This document shows positions 12,539 through 25,400 of a stretch of 64,000 nucleotides of DNA, in pieces. How positions within the stretch are numbered: the first letter of the stretch is position 1; the number at the start of each line of letters is the position of its first letter. The stretch comes from Amborella trichopoda (lineage: Eukaryota; Streptophyta; Magnoliopsida; Amborellales; Amborellaceae): contig NW_006498507.1 in the NCBI RefSeq assembly GCF_000471905.2, positions 2,276,471-2,340,470 on the forward strand, given 5' to 3'. Position numbers and translations under genes: made by a program. The notes under the pieces are model-generated. The model was not told the origin of the DNA. It ran no database searches and saw only the letters and a list, made by a program, of their open reading frames with translations.

Positions 12539-12832
12539 TAGGGGTGGCAATGGATCCGGTCCCCACTCAGGTCTGGGTCCAAATATTGGACCGGGAAATT
12601 ATTTGGGTCCAAGTCCATTCGGACCCGACCTGAATGATGTTATTATTTAAATAATAATTCATATATAATATTTAAGTTATATATTGTTAGCTTTTTCATA
12701 TATATATATATATATATCAATTGGGTCCAATCCGGTCCTGCTGGGTCCGGGTCTGGGATTGGGGCCGAACAGGTCCAATAACTTTGGCTCCGGGTCCTGA
12801 TCCGAACCCGACCCGACCCATTGATAGGCCTA
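12539..12832. mobile_element. hAT-type MITE with 8-bp target duplication
   Basis: The termini are 'taggggtggcaatggatccg' on the left and, inverted, 'taggcctatcaatgggtcgg' on the right. The element is flanked by a perfect 8-bp direct repeat, GCTCTTAT, at 12531-12538 and 12833-12840, which is the hallmark of hAT insertion. It is 294 bp long, rich in gggtcc/ggaccc motifs near both ends with an AT-rich centre that includes a (TA)n run near 12702-12717. No coding region is present. Confidence 0.85.
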
Positions 12833-12840
12833 GCTCTTAT

Positions 12841-13670
12841 CTACACCATAATTGGGACTTTTCAACTTAGTTTTAGGTGAATCTTGCAAGTATTTTACTT
12901 CTTACCTGTTTTCAATTTTCACCCTATCTACCAACCGTATGTAACATGGTCACTAGATAGAAAAATTTGATACTCAGTTGAAACCTTACCTAGTTTAACA
13001 AATTTTACAAGGGCTAAAAAAATCTCATAAAATAAAGGGTATGTTTGTCGAAGAGCGTAATAAGAGAGAAACAAAAAAAAATTCTAGGTTTTTCTGACAG
13101 AGAGGTTTGAAGTTTATAAGGCAAGTCCTTAGGGTCCAATCCCATTTTTGCTGGATTGAATTAGACAAAGGTCTAGAGTATGGATTGAAGAGAGAGTTGT
13201 AATTGTTCGCAAAGTCGCCCGAGTTTGAGTCGGCCCGTTACTCGGGTACGGGCCCTTGCCAAGCCCAAGTTATCACGAGTTTAAAGTCCAACTCGGGAAT
13301 CTTAAAAAAGTCCCAGAAAATAATAAATATATTTGTAACATATTTATTTTTGTTTTCTATCATTTTGATGAAGATTGGAAAGCAGTTTGGCCTGTTTTTA
13401 CATTTTTTTATCTTTTTTAAAAAATTCAAAGATACCTTTAGTCACAAACTCATTTTTTCAAATCTATTTTTTAGCTACCTTTTTAACCATAATTAGCTGT
13501 GTTTTGTTAAATTTTATTTTGAATATATTTTTTGCAATGTTTGGGTTTTTTATGTATTTTTTAATAGTTTTCAGCTACTATAGTAGTTGGCCCTACTCAT
13601 GCCGAGTTATTCAGACTCGGGCTAGTACTTGGCTGGGGCATGAGCCGAATACTCAACCCAAGTGACTTTT
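12841..13670. other. Intergenic with a decayed GC-ended repeat
   Basis: About 13205-13660 starts with 'cgagtttgagtcggcccg' and ends with 'gggctagtacttggctgggg', an imperfect inverted pair enclosing AT-rich DNA. A related left end recurs at about 16400-16480 (cgggcatgggcccttgtcga). This suggests another MITE family, but its boundaries are unclear. Confidence 0.35.
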
Positions 13671-13679
13671 TACTTTTAT

Positions 13680-15295
13680 TTAAGGAAAATTATCATAAAT
13701 ATACTTTAATTTTCGCCTTTTTAGAAAAAAAAAAACCCTCAACTTTCATAAATATCGCCCACAACCTTTTTCTTCAATTTTCATTACAGTACTTAATAAA
13801 TATCACCCACAACCTTTTTCTTCAATTTCCATTACGTTTTAAGTACCGTAAACCCATATTATATCGCATTTTATTTACATTATTACGGCACTTCGAATGC
13901 CGTAATAGTATTGCACCATATAAACCATACTCGAAACCCTTTACTCCTTTATAGTTCTGTTTATACTTATCTCTTCTTTTTCTCTCTAATTCTTTTTATA
14001 TTTATCTCTTATTTTTCTCTCTAATTTTTTATGTTTATCTATTCTTTCTCTATCTAATTCTTTTTAATATTTATCCCTTTTTTCTCTCTCTAATTCTTTT
14101 TGTCTTTTCTTTCTCTCTCTACAATGTCATCATCGTTTCTTTAGAGAGAGTAATCAAACGCCGAATTCGGCTATACAAAACAGAGGATATGATATATCTA
14201 AGGAAACGATGATGAGATTGTAGAGAAAGAAGAGATAAAAAACAATTAGACAGAGAAAGAAGAGATAAATATTACAAAGAATTAGATAGAGAAAGAAGAT
14301 AAACAAATTAAAAATAAAAGAGATAAACATAAAGAAAATGATTTACATCATTTTAAGTGTTGTATAAGATGGGTTAGTTTTTACGGTACTTAAACGTATA
14401 ATGGGTTTTAGTTTTTACGGTACTTTAAGTACCGTAATTGGCTTCACTCATTGCCGGAGTTTTACGGTACTTAAAGTACAATAATATTACTTAAAGTTAC
14501 AACGGTATTTTAAAAATAGTATAAAATGATATGTATTACGGTAGTAAGACTACCATGAAGGTCATTTTATTAAAAAAAAAATCGAAAATGAGAAAAAAAG
14601 GTGTAGACGAGATAAACGAAAGTTTGGGATTTTTTTCCATTTAAACTTAAATTAAGGTATATTTGCAAGAATTTTCATTCTTTTTAATATTTATCTCTTC
14701 TTTCTCTCTTTAATTCTTTTTTTTTTTTATCTCTTTTTTCTCTCTCTATTTACTTCATCAACTCAATAAACGTGATTCCAACGTGCCAGGGATATTTGTA
14801 TAATAACATGTGTACCTTACCCTCCCTTCAACTCCATCCGACTCCGTTTGTAATTATTTGCAATTATCTTGTTGGTAAATCACCGAAAAATTAAGGTATA
14901 TTTATGATAAATATAAACAGAACCGTAAAGGAAAAAAGGGTTTCGAGTAAGATTTATAGAGTGCGATACTATTACAGCATTTCGAGTGCCGTAGTAATAC
15001 TTCAACTCTTTACGATATATAAAATGATGTATAACTAGTTTTTACGGTATTTGAAATACTATAAATGGTATATGACTAGTTTTTACTTTTCTTAAAGGAC
15101 TATAAATGGTGTATAACTAATTTTTACGGTACTTAAAGTATCATAATGGTGGCTCACGATAATACGATTACCGTAAAAAGTTATTTTGATAAAAAAAATA
15201 CCCATAATTGAAGAAAAAAATTGTGTCATGAAAGTTGAAATTTTTTTCTAAATAGATGAAAAATAAATTATATTTGTGATAATTACTTTTTATTT
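13680..15295. repeat. Foldback region with nested inverted repeats and tacggtactt hairpins
   Basis: The left arm starts 'aaaattatcataaatatact' (13683), and its inverted counterparts end near 14690 (aaggtatatttgcaagaatt) and near 15290 (tatatttgtgataattact). The block around 13870-13970 reappears inverted at about 14890-15000. A further hairpin centred near 14165 pairs 'tcatcatcgtttcttt' with 'aaggaaacgatgatga'. Short palindromes of the type tacggtacttaaagtaccg are scattered through it. No transposase or gene is visible. It looks like one non-autonomous foldback-type element inserted into, or rearranged with, another copy. Confidence 0.65.
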
Positions 15296-15599
15296 AATGA
15301 AAAAATTGGTAAAATTCCATTCGGTGTCTTTTCTTGTCCACATTCAAGATTCTTTAACGGGCTTGTTTGGTCATCCGCCATTCACGGAAGAGGCTATCTT
15401 TTAGACTTTTACAACCTATTTCGGAAACTCGCCCCGAAATTGGACTTCATTGATCTTCATATGCGTGCTTAGAAATGCAATTTTTTCAAGAGTAATGATC
15501 CTATGTGTTATTTAGGGTTATTTAACCGGCTTATAAAAGAAATTTATTAAAGCATAGTTAAAATAGTAATAGCGTATTTGGGTGTACTAATTATCATAG

Positions 15600-16180
15600 A
15601 TAATGGACAATTTACTGTTTCAATAAAGTTAATCCTGCTAATAAATATGTGTTGTTTGTGATGTATATTATAAAGTTATTTGAAATAAATTTTATGTTTT
15701 TACAAGATTTATAATTTTATTTCTGAAATTCAATTGCATCACAATTACAATGGCAAAAAAAAAAAAACGACAAAAAAATATGTGTTGTTAATCCTGCAAA
15801 TAAATATGGGATAATTTAATGTTTCAATAAAGTTAATCTTGCTAATAAATATGTGTGTTGTTTACGATGTATATTATAAAGTTATTTGAGATAAACTTTA
15901 TTTTTTTACAAGATTTATAATTTTATTGCTGAAATTCAAATTGCATCACAATTACAATGGCAAAAAAAAAAGCGACAAAAAAATATGTGTTGTTAATCTT
16001 GCAAATAAATATGGGATAATTTATTGTTTCAATAAAGTTAATCCTGCTAATAAATATGTGTTGTTTGTGATGTATATTATAAAGTTATTTGAGATAAACT
16101 TTATTTTTTTACAAGATTTATAATTTTATTGCTGAAATTCAAATTGCAACACAATTACAATGGCAAAAAAAAGAAGACAA
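15600..16180 (+). repeat. Three tandem copies of a ~204 bp repeat
   Basis: The phrase 'tgtttcaataaagttaat' starts at 15617, 15820 and 16025, giving periods of 203 and 205 bases. Each unit runs through 'gtgatgtatattataaagtt', 'ttacaagatttataatttta' and 'cacaattacaatggcaaaaa'. The copies are only slightly diverged, so the expansion looks recent. Adjacent units are separated by a poly-A run of varying length. Confidence 0.9.
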
Positions 16181-16635
16181 ATCATCAGTCACAACATTTG
16201 TAATAAATTTAAACTAAAAAAACACATCCAGCAAAGTTATCAAAACATCGTTATATACTTCTCTTTGACACAAAAAAAAGGAAAAAGAAAAATAGGAAAA
16301 AAGAAAAAAAAGAAAAGAAAAGAAAGCTAAAGTCCCGTTTGGGCACATGCTTATTAGCAATGGTGATGTCTTTTCTTTTACTCATTTATACTTTTATTCA
16401 GTGTTTGAAAAGTTGGCCGAGTTATTTTGACCTGCGTGAATTATTCGGGCATGGGCCCTTGTCGAGCCAGAGTTGCAGGTACCACTTCATAATCTTTTAA
16501 AAAACTTATAAAAATCTAAAAAAATAAGAAATACATTTGTAATATATTTATTTATGTTTTCTACCAATTTTTTTTGCTAAAAATATAATTTTTTTTAATT
16601 ATTATCTAAAAATGATATTAAGCTAACATTTGGAT
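16181..16635. other. AT- and purine-rich intergenic DNA
   Basis: A long A/G tract (16270-16330) is followed by the GC-ended repeat fragment mentioned under 12841-13670 and by featureless AT-rich DNA. I see no gene. Confidence 0.4.
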
Positions 16636-16639
16636 TTTT

Positions 16640-16965
16640 GTTTTCTTCACAATGAATCTATTCGAGAGAATTTAGACGTGACACCAATAGGCGATAAGAT
16701 AGGAGAGAGTGGACTTGGGTGGGCTGGCCGTGTGTGGCGCTGACCAAGTACAAGACCTATTAGGAGATACAAATTAGTTAAAGTTGAAGTAATGAAAAGG
16801 GCAAGGGGTAGGTCCAAAAGAACGTAGTTGAAAATAGTTCGAAAAGATATAGGGACTTATGACTTCACTGAAGATATCGTCTTTAATAGAGCAGAATGGA
16901 GAACTATGATTGTTATAGCTCACCCCAATTAATTGGGAAAAGACTAAAATGATGATGAAAATTGA
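16640..16965 (+). mobile_element. RTE-type LINE, 3' end fragment
   Basis: Translation on the plus strand gives the familiar C-terminal end of plant RTE LINE proteins: 'GLGWAGRVW', then 'VMKRARGRSKRT' (usually RGRGRPKKTW), then 'DFTEDIVFNRAEWRTMI', and 'AHPN' before a stop. It is followed by the usual short tail ending in gatgatg repeats. The first part, including the endonuclease and reverse transcriptase, is absent. Stops interrupt the frame, so it is a dead 5'-truncated copy. Confidence 0.8.
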
Positions 16966-17585
16966 ATAAAAATAATTTAAAAATATTTTTAATGAAACAT
17001 TATGATCAAAATAAATTTAAAGGTATTTTGATTTTTTTTTATTTAAAATATTTTTAATCAATTTAACTAAGTTATCTTTATGAAATAAGCCTATGCCTTA
17101 AAAGTCATATAAATATTTCATATAAATACAAAATAAATGTGAAAGTAATTTTTGGCCATTAGATTAGGCATTATCAAATCTCAACCATTAGAAGGGTGTT
17201 TGTGCATCCTTCCACCCATCCACATGATGTGGATTTGATACTTTTCCTTTGATAAATTAGCCTTGTTTCTATTTACTAAGGTCGGATCTAAGTATGATTA
17301 CACTTATCTTAAAACTGAAAATAACATGCAAAGCGTGTAAACTCGTAATTATTTCTCACAAGACATATAGAAAGATGGCAGAAGAAAAATCATAAAATAT
17401 ACTCCAATTGTAATCCCATGACCATTTCAAATGCGTCCCACACTGTGATTCGCTTAAATGAACTTTACCGGGCGTTCTCTCCATCACCGTCTAACCAGTT
17501 GATTCAACGGTGATAAAACACTCCATCATTATTCGTTCCTCATGACGATAAATATTTCTTGGATGAAGTTTCTATTAGGCCTAGG
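16966..17585. other. Intergenic, no feature recognised
   Basis: AT-rich DNA without a convincing reading frame, terminus pair or repeat. Confidence 0.4.
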
Positions 17586-17589
17586 CTTT

Positions 17590-18430
17590 ATGAAGACAAA
17601 ATAAAGCCTCACCTCAACTCATCTCGAAAGCACTTTTGGCATAGAAATTTTTTATGATGGCTCTGAAATTAATTTCCAGCATTGATGATAAATTTTGAAA
17701 CTCAAAAAATACTACAGATCTTGCGGATCCATAAACATTTATTTTTAGGCAAAATGGATGGTCTAGATGATTTGTTGCATATGCACGAGTTTTAGATTTT
17801 AAAATCATAATTTTTTTTGCACAACCATAATGTTCAAGCTGGATGATCCAAAGGTTTTTCAACTTTTAAATTACAAGTTATGAGGTGAGTTTTACTTATT
17901 TTGAAGGAGGTGGAGCCTTATCAAACTACTTTCCATATTTCTTTGTCTTACATCATGGTTTGATAAGGCTGCAACCCTATCAAAATAAGTAAAGCCTTAT
18001 CTTATAATTGATCGGAAATTGCAATTCAAGTTTTGGAAAACACTTATATGGATTGATTAGGATTCAACATTATGATGGTGAAAAGATATTAGGGTTTTAA
18101 ATTCTAAAATAGTGTATATTATAATAAATTATCTATTTTATTTCGACCCAAAAATAAATGTTTGTAAGATTTGTGCTTTATAATTTTATTGTTAACGTTG
18201 AAAATTGATTTTAGAACCTTCCTCAAGATATATTAGGGTTTTAAATTCTAAAATAATATATATTATAATAAATTATCTAATTTATTTAGACCCAAAAATA
18301 AATGTTCCTAAGATTGTGCCTTGTAGTTTTATTGTTAGCGTTGAAAATTGATTTTAGAGCCATCTTCGATTTACATTGCGAAAGTGCTTTCGAAACAAAG
18401 ATTTAAAGTGAGGTTTTATTTTATTTTTAT
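17590..18430. mobile_element. MITE-like inverted-repeat element with internal tandem duplication
   Basis: The left end (aataaagcctcacctcaact, then 'ctcgaaagcactttt') is matched inverted at the right end (gaaagtgctttcgaaaca, then 'gtgaggttttatttt'). The two halves are inverted copies related to the GGTTGCAACC MITE family. The right half contains a 139-140 bp tandem duplication, each unit starting 'attagggttttaaattctaa' (about 18089 and 18230). No coding content is seen. Confidence 0.6.
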
Positions 18431-19421
18431 AACCGTGGTGCCCTATAAAAACTTCATCCCGTCATATTTATTATTTAGTTGATAAACAAAACATTATTAA
18501 AGATAATTGTATTGCGTCACGCGAACCTAGCTACCCTAAGCAAATCCTTTATTGACAATCTGCTTTATCAAGAAAGTTGGAGAAGGTTTACTTCAATCTT
18601 ATACGTTCATTTTGTGACGTGAACAGCTAAGATTAAAGACCAGAGAAGTTGGAAGCCTTTCGAAAACCCATATAACAAGGTTTGCTTCCGCTCTTTAAAT
18701 TTTGCACTGAACTGCTCTAGCTTCTCTGCTATCTTCTGATTATCTTATTTGTCTATCTACTGAAAATTCACGGGTCCGATTTTTCAATTCAGGATCTACA
18801 AAATAAGCCTGGTTTTGTTTAGAATCTAGGCTTATTTCTCTTGAATCAGTGAACGAATTGTTCCTGGAAAGCCAAGAACGTAAAAGAGTTTTCTTTAATG
18901 ATTCAGCTCTTTCTTGACCGATTATCGACGTAATTCTATGGGAATTGATTCTTTTGTGAGATACTCTGGTTTGTGTCTTTGAAACTAGTTCAAATTTGTT
19001 AGGGAAATTAATATTGAAAAACCCTAGATCTCTGAAAATAGGCCGTTCATCTCCTATCTCTTGGATTTAATAGGCGGTTGATCTCTTATCTCTTGGATTT
19101 TGATGGAAGCTGTATTTGAAAAGAAAGAAAACCCTAGAAGAAACTTTGAGGAGTTCCCGTAAATTGTAGATCTTGAATCAGAGCCCTTTTTTAGACACAG
19201 TTGTGACTTATAATGGATATTTAAACATTTGGATCTTGATTCACTCCGTCTTTAATAGTCCTTTCTTTAAGGACTCACAGTGTCTTTGATAGCCTGATTT
19301 CGTTAAGGTTATTGAAGCAGGAATTCCTGTTATACATTTTTTCCGTCAAGGTAATTCTATGCACTTTGGTCGATATTACCGATTTTCTCTCAACCCTAAG
19401 GAAAAGGAAAGTCTCACAAGA
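18431..19421 (+). promoter_or_regulatory. Presumed promoter and 5' leader region of the CPL3 gene
   Basis: This is the only non-repeat stretch upstream of the CPL3 start codon. The leader probably starts within about 18.6-18.7 kb and may contain an intron ending at the AG just before 19421 (ctcacaag then aATGTCACA). I could not place the transcription start or a definite donor. An in-frame ATG at 19359 would extend the protein by 21 residues. Confidence 0.35.
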
Positions 19422-22400
19422 ATGTCACAAAATCAAGAACCGATTGAAGACATGGAGGAAGGAGAGATATCAGATCAAGATGTTGTTCAGGAACTATTTA
19501 TGGATGATCTCAACCAAGAGGAAATAAATACTACTGATTCTAGGGTTTCGAATGATTTAAACCAGGATTCCTCAGTCTTTCTAGAAGAAAGTAAAAAACA
19601 GAATCAGTGGGGTTTCAATTTGTTAAAATTACCACATTCTTCGGGGATTTATGGCACCGATCTTTACAATTTTGCCTGGGCACAGGCTGTTCAGAATAAG
19701 CCGCTAGAGGGCATTGGATTGAAGGATTTCAGACCTGAGCTTGAATACCAGGATAAATATATGGGTTATGGAATTGACAATGAAGACTTGATTGATGAGA
19801 AAGCTCACCGGAAGGGAAGATTAGAACAAAACAAGGATTACAGAAATTCAGATGCTATGAATTTTATGGAAGAAGCTGAAGACAATCACCGGGAGAAAGA
19901 AGGTGCGATTGAAGCTGACAATCGTCGGGATAAAGGAGATGAGATTGAGGAGGGTGAATTGGAAGAAGGGGAGATAGAATTAGATTCTCCTTTGTCTGGT
20001 TCTCATCTCCTTGAAAATTCTTTGCAATCTGAAAAAAAGAAAGAGGGATCACCAGAGAGAAAAAATATTGACTTGGATATTTTGCCAATTTCTAAGAATG
20101 ACTATGATGAGCTGAGGTCAAGTTTAATGGAGAAGGAGTTGGAGATGAAGATCGCTTCAATTGGAGAGATGCTAAAGGCAGTTACTATTCAGGATGCTAA
20201 TAAGTAAGAAATTTTTTACTATAATAAAAAACCTATAATTAAAATTTTAATGAAACTCAATATGAATACACCTGATCATTCAAAATTTGGAATTCTATTG
20301 AAGTGATTCATAAAAGGTTGTTTCCAATTCATTGTAGGTCGATACGAGCAGTGTGTTATCATTTGAAGAATTCTATGGAAACTATGCATCAGATAGCTAC
20401 CCAAGTTAAAAGTCTATCAAAGAATAGAATTACAGATCAACTGGATTTCTTTCTACATCTTGCTTTTGCGGGTATCCAATCTTCATATTCTGTAAGTGAC
20501 AGACACTTGTATTTTTGTAGTATATGCATCTTGCTTTTGCGGGTATCCAATCTTTATATTCTGTAAGTGACAGACACTTGTATTTTTGTAGTATATGCTG
20601 TAAGTGACAGACACTTGGATCTCTAAGACACTTAGATTTGTAAGTGACAGACACTTGGATCTCTAAGACACTTAGATCTGTAAGTGATCTGTAAGTCTGC
20701 AAGACACTTAGATTTGTAAGTGATCTGTAAGTCTGCAAATTCCAGAGACACTTAGATCTGTAAGTGATCTGTAAGTCTGCAAATTCCACAGACACTTAGA
20801 TCTGTAAGTGATCTGTAAGTCTGCAAATTCTGTTAAGTGACAGTAGATATCTGTTAGTGACCGTTGCATGCCCCCAAAAAATACACGATGAAAGAAGTAA
20901 TTTAAGCTGAATATTTGTAATGCTCTCTTTGCCCACCAATTAAATGAAATATTCACATCGAATTGAATGAAATCGAATGATGCAGGTTTATCGGAATACA
21001 CGATTCAGGCTGCAGGAGGAAGATACAAATGCTTTCTTAAGGTGTTTTCCAAATCTACCAAAACTAAACTTAACTGTTTGACTGAATAATCTGCTAAATT
21101 TATGTTATAGGCTATTGTTTTCTTCAAAATTCTTTAGTTAATCTGTTTTTTTAGATTTTTTTTTCTTTCAAATTTCATTAATTAATTGTCAATTCTTATT
21201 TTTCAAATTTCAGGCTGCTGAAATTTGTAAAATTCCAGACTCATACTCTATTTAACCGTAGACAAATGGAAGAGGTGATCTTTTCTTTCATATAAATAAT
21301 AGAATTTAAATTTAGTTTATTTCAATAATTTCATTGGTAGGATTAATTACTTGATGATTGATAGAATTAATTAAATTAAATGGCTTCTGATATGAGGCTA
21401 ATGAACTTGAGTTGATTGTGTAACAGTTAGAAGGGATGCTTTTCTGGGTTGAATCAGCTGTAGTAGATCGACAAAAAGAGACACAAGCTAATTTTGAATG
21501 TGTTACAAATCAAGGAAGAGAAAATATGATGAAAAATCAGGATAACCCCATGATTAACTTCTTCCCCAGTGTTATAACTGATGGGGGGAGTACCCATCGT
21601 ACTGGCATTCTTCCCAAACCATTTGCTCAAAATCTGGTACCAAATAACCCAGATTTTATGGTTAATGGTGATCCAGTTTTTAATAGCTTTGATAATGGAA
21701 CTGGTGGTGATTCAAAGCCTCGTAAAACACAAGAGAACTTATCAGTTACAGATAAAAAAGAGATGAATAATAACAAGCTTAATGTTCAAGGGGGTAATGA
21801 ACTCAGCCTTTCCATGCCTATATTCAAAGATCCTTCAAACCTTCAAGGGAATCAGCCTTCCCTTTTACCATTTTCCAAGAATGGTACTGGGAGTAGGCAT
21901 GTTGAATGTGAAGACACAGTATATCCTTCTGTAAATGATGCCCTAAAGGCTTTCTCTACCTACCAACAAAAATTTGGGCGAACATCTTTTTTATCAAATA
22001 ACAAGCTGCCAAGCCCTACTCCATCTGACGAATGTGAGGGTGAAGATACAGATGCTCATGGGGAGGTCTCAAGCACTGGAGAGAGTAAGACACCTGAACC
22101 TGATAGGGTCTCAAGCTCTGGAGAGTTTAAGATTGCTGAGCCTGTTACGGATGTTGTCCAGACATCAGGACGCAACGCGAGTAACAGTCTTCTCCAGAAA
22201 TCAGAACCTATTACGAGTAACAATCTTCATGGTTTGAATCCTTCAATTTCCTTCCAGTCAATACAAGTCAAGGAAGTTATGCCCGAAGGGAACTCGGCTT
22301 TTGGGTCAAATCCTTTAATAAAGAGTCAGCCAAGGAGAAGTAGGGATCCGAGGCTTGCGAACACCAATTCTGAAGCGGGCAGCAGTTTTGATCTTAACAA

Positions 22401-25400
22401 GCATCCTGCTTCTATTGATCCTGGTAATGTGAAACCCATACAACCTATACTTAATGGTGGCATTTTAGGTAGTCGAAAGACCACGATTGTTGAGGAGGCT
22501 GTGCTTGATGGTCATAGCTTGAAACGGCAAAGAGGCTTGTCATATGGTGGGCAGGTGATACCTGGTAGAGGTGGCTGGTTGGAAGAAAACACTCCTGGTG
22601 TTGTGCCTAGTTCGAAGGAACAAAGGGTGGAAATCGGTGATTCTATGAAGGAGAGACCAGTAAAACCAGAAAATGGCGCGGTTTTGGGTTCAGATATGAA
22701 ACTTGATGGTAATAGTAATGCAAATGTCTCAACTGCTGTTAGGCCAGGTATGGGGCCAGGCTCGAGCAATATGGGAGGTGCTATGTTACCCAATTTGGGA
22801 AACATAGCCTCATTGCCAGATTTGATAAAGGATATTGTTACAAACCCAAATATGATTTTACAGTTAATCCAGAAGGAACAACAAAGATTAGGGGCTTTTC
22901 AGAAGCCGGTTAATCCACTGCCACAAAATCTTTCCTCTTCAAGCTCTACTTGTACAATGATGCCATCGAGTACTGGGGCTCCATTAAAATCTTCAGACGT
23001 TCAGCAGAGACCTGCGTTGCAACCTCAAATGCCTCCTCAAACAGCATCCATGGTGAGCTTCTTTATTGTAGACCATTTTTAAAATATATACATAAGACTA
23101 TATATCAAGTTTTAAAACAGTGTTAAGCAATGTTAAGCTTCCTTGGCTGTATTTTAGTCTCTTTTTTCTATGGGATAAGTAGACTAAACATTGTTTCAGA
23201 TTACCTATTACATATATTTTGTTCTTCACTTATTTAGCTTTCTCACCCACTCAAAGCCAGAGTGTTTATATGAAGTAGAGATTTCAAAGGTTGTTTTTTG
23301 TTGCAACTTGCAAAGCTATTTTTTGTTGCAACTTGCAAAGCTATTTCGTTAACGTGGTTATTGTAATAGGAGTTACTATAAGTAAAAAAGGCTGTTGCAA
23401 TAGGAGTTTGTTTTTAAGTGCAAGAGGTCCAATCAGTTGACAAAGACTGTCAAAATTTTGTTTTTTTGATGAGATAGGAATGCAAATATCGTCTGTTTCA
23501 TGACTAGGCTTTCGAAAAGTGTTCGTTTCCATTGATGTGAGAGATGGTTTTGAAGCAATCTATTAAATATAATTTAGTTATTGCATTTTTGGGCATTTGT
23601 GTTTATCTGTTCGGTCCAAAAAAATGATTTCTTCCTTGATCAATGTTGATTCTATAAATTTGGATAGGTAACTTTTTTTCTTTGGCTTTGTGCCATCATT
23701 TGATAGCCCTGAGTATCTACATATGGAGCTATGTAACTTGGACCGCTATTTTCATCCTCATCCACTCTTTTTTTTTTGAATCTGTCTGTTTATTCGCTGT
23801 TTTGACCTATTCCAATTTATTGGCAGAGCTTTATGAAAGAAGATGTGGGGAAACCCCGAATGAAACCCCGTGATCCTCGACGAATTCTTCACACCAATTT
23901 GATTCCAACAAATGTGAGCTCTACACCACAACCTAAACCTAATGGAACTGACCCATCAACCATTCATACCGGTACAATTACCCCAAGCAGCCGAGAATCG
24001 AACATGCCAGTGAACCCAACATCTTCACTTCCTTTGTCCACTAATTTACCTGATATAACTCAACCATTCACCAAAAAGCTAATGAATATTGCTGATATTT
24101 TGTCTGGAAAGCAAGTGGCAAACCCCTTAGGCTTACTGCCCCAAGTCGTCTCGCAACCAGCTCAACTTAAGACTGCAATGGAGGATGGTTTGGTGCCCCC
24201 CAATATTGTTATGGGCACCTCTTTGCCAGAGAAAACTGCAGTAGATTCTTTGGAGTCAGAGAACCCATGGGGTGATGTGAACCATCTTTTAGAAGGCTTG
24301 GATGATAAACAGAGGCAAGCAATCCAGAAGGAACGGGCTAGAAGGATCGAGGAGCAAAACAAAATGTTTTCTGCCAGGAAGCTCTGCCTCGTGTTGGATC
24401 TTGACCACACTCTTCTTAATTCTGCCAAGGTATACACAATTCTTTGATGCACTGCTGATATGATGGCAGCCAGCAAATCCTTAAGCTGGTGGTTGGATGT
24501 GTAGCGACATTTCTTTGTAGCGTAGATTTGTAATGCTTAAGTGGATCAAACTTGGAATTAGATAGGCATTCATTTGATGTATTGCTAACTGCTTATTTTT
24601 TATTTGCTGTATCAGTTCATAGAAGTAGATGGTTGGATGTGTGGCCCCACTTCTTTGTCATGTAGATTTATAATGCTTGCATGGAACAAACCTGGAATTA
24701 GATAGGCATGCATTTTTTGCATTGCTAACTGCTTATTTTTTATTTGCTGTTTGTTCAGTTCATAGAAGTCGATCAAGTCCATGATGAGATCTTAAGAAAG
24801 AAGGAGGAGCAAGACCGGCTCAAGCCTCGCCGTCACCTCTTCCGCTTTCCACATATGGGGATGTGGACCAAGTTGCGACCGGGGATTTGGAATTTTCTTG
24901 AAAGGGTTAGTCTTGTATTTGGTTAAATATATGACTAGAAATGCTTTGACTTATCTGCCGCAAATAATTATTGTGCAGGGGCATTGCCCTTAATTATGGA
25001 GGTAATAAATAAGTCATGGCAAGTGTTTTTTGGCATACTTATTTTCATGCAAAATTAATATTTTGTCACTGCCGTTGGGAAGTACAGGGAATGTCCATAC
25101 CCTTGACTATGTTATAATACCCAGATTAGGCCATTTAAAAATTCGGAAACAGATCATTTTAAGCTTACCACTATTGTGGTGGTATCTAGAAGTGCTCTTT
25201 ATATAGAACATGTACTTGTTTCTTGAATTGTAATAGCTAACTCTTTCCATTGTCAATTGCAGGCTAGTAAGCTTTATGAGCTGCACCTTTACACAATGGG
25301 AAACAAGGTATATGCCACTGAGATGGCAAAGGTGTTGGATCCCACTGGGTCATTATTTTCAGGGCGTGTTATCTCAAAGGGTGACGATGGTGACCCATTT

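Noticed and set aside
13203-13954. Three overlapping plus-strand frames of about 100 residues
   Set aside because: They are Phe-rich translations of AT-rich repeat DNA and part of the foldback region.
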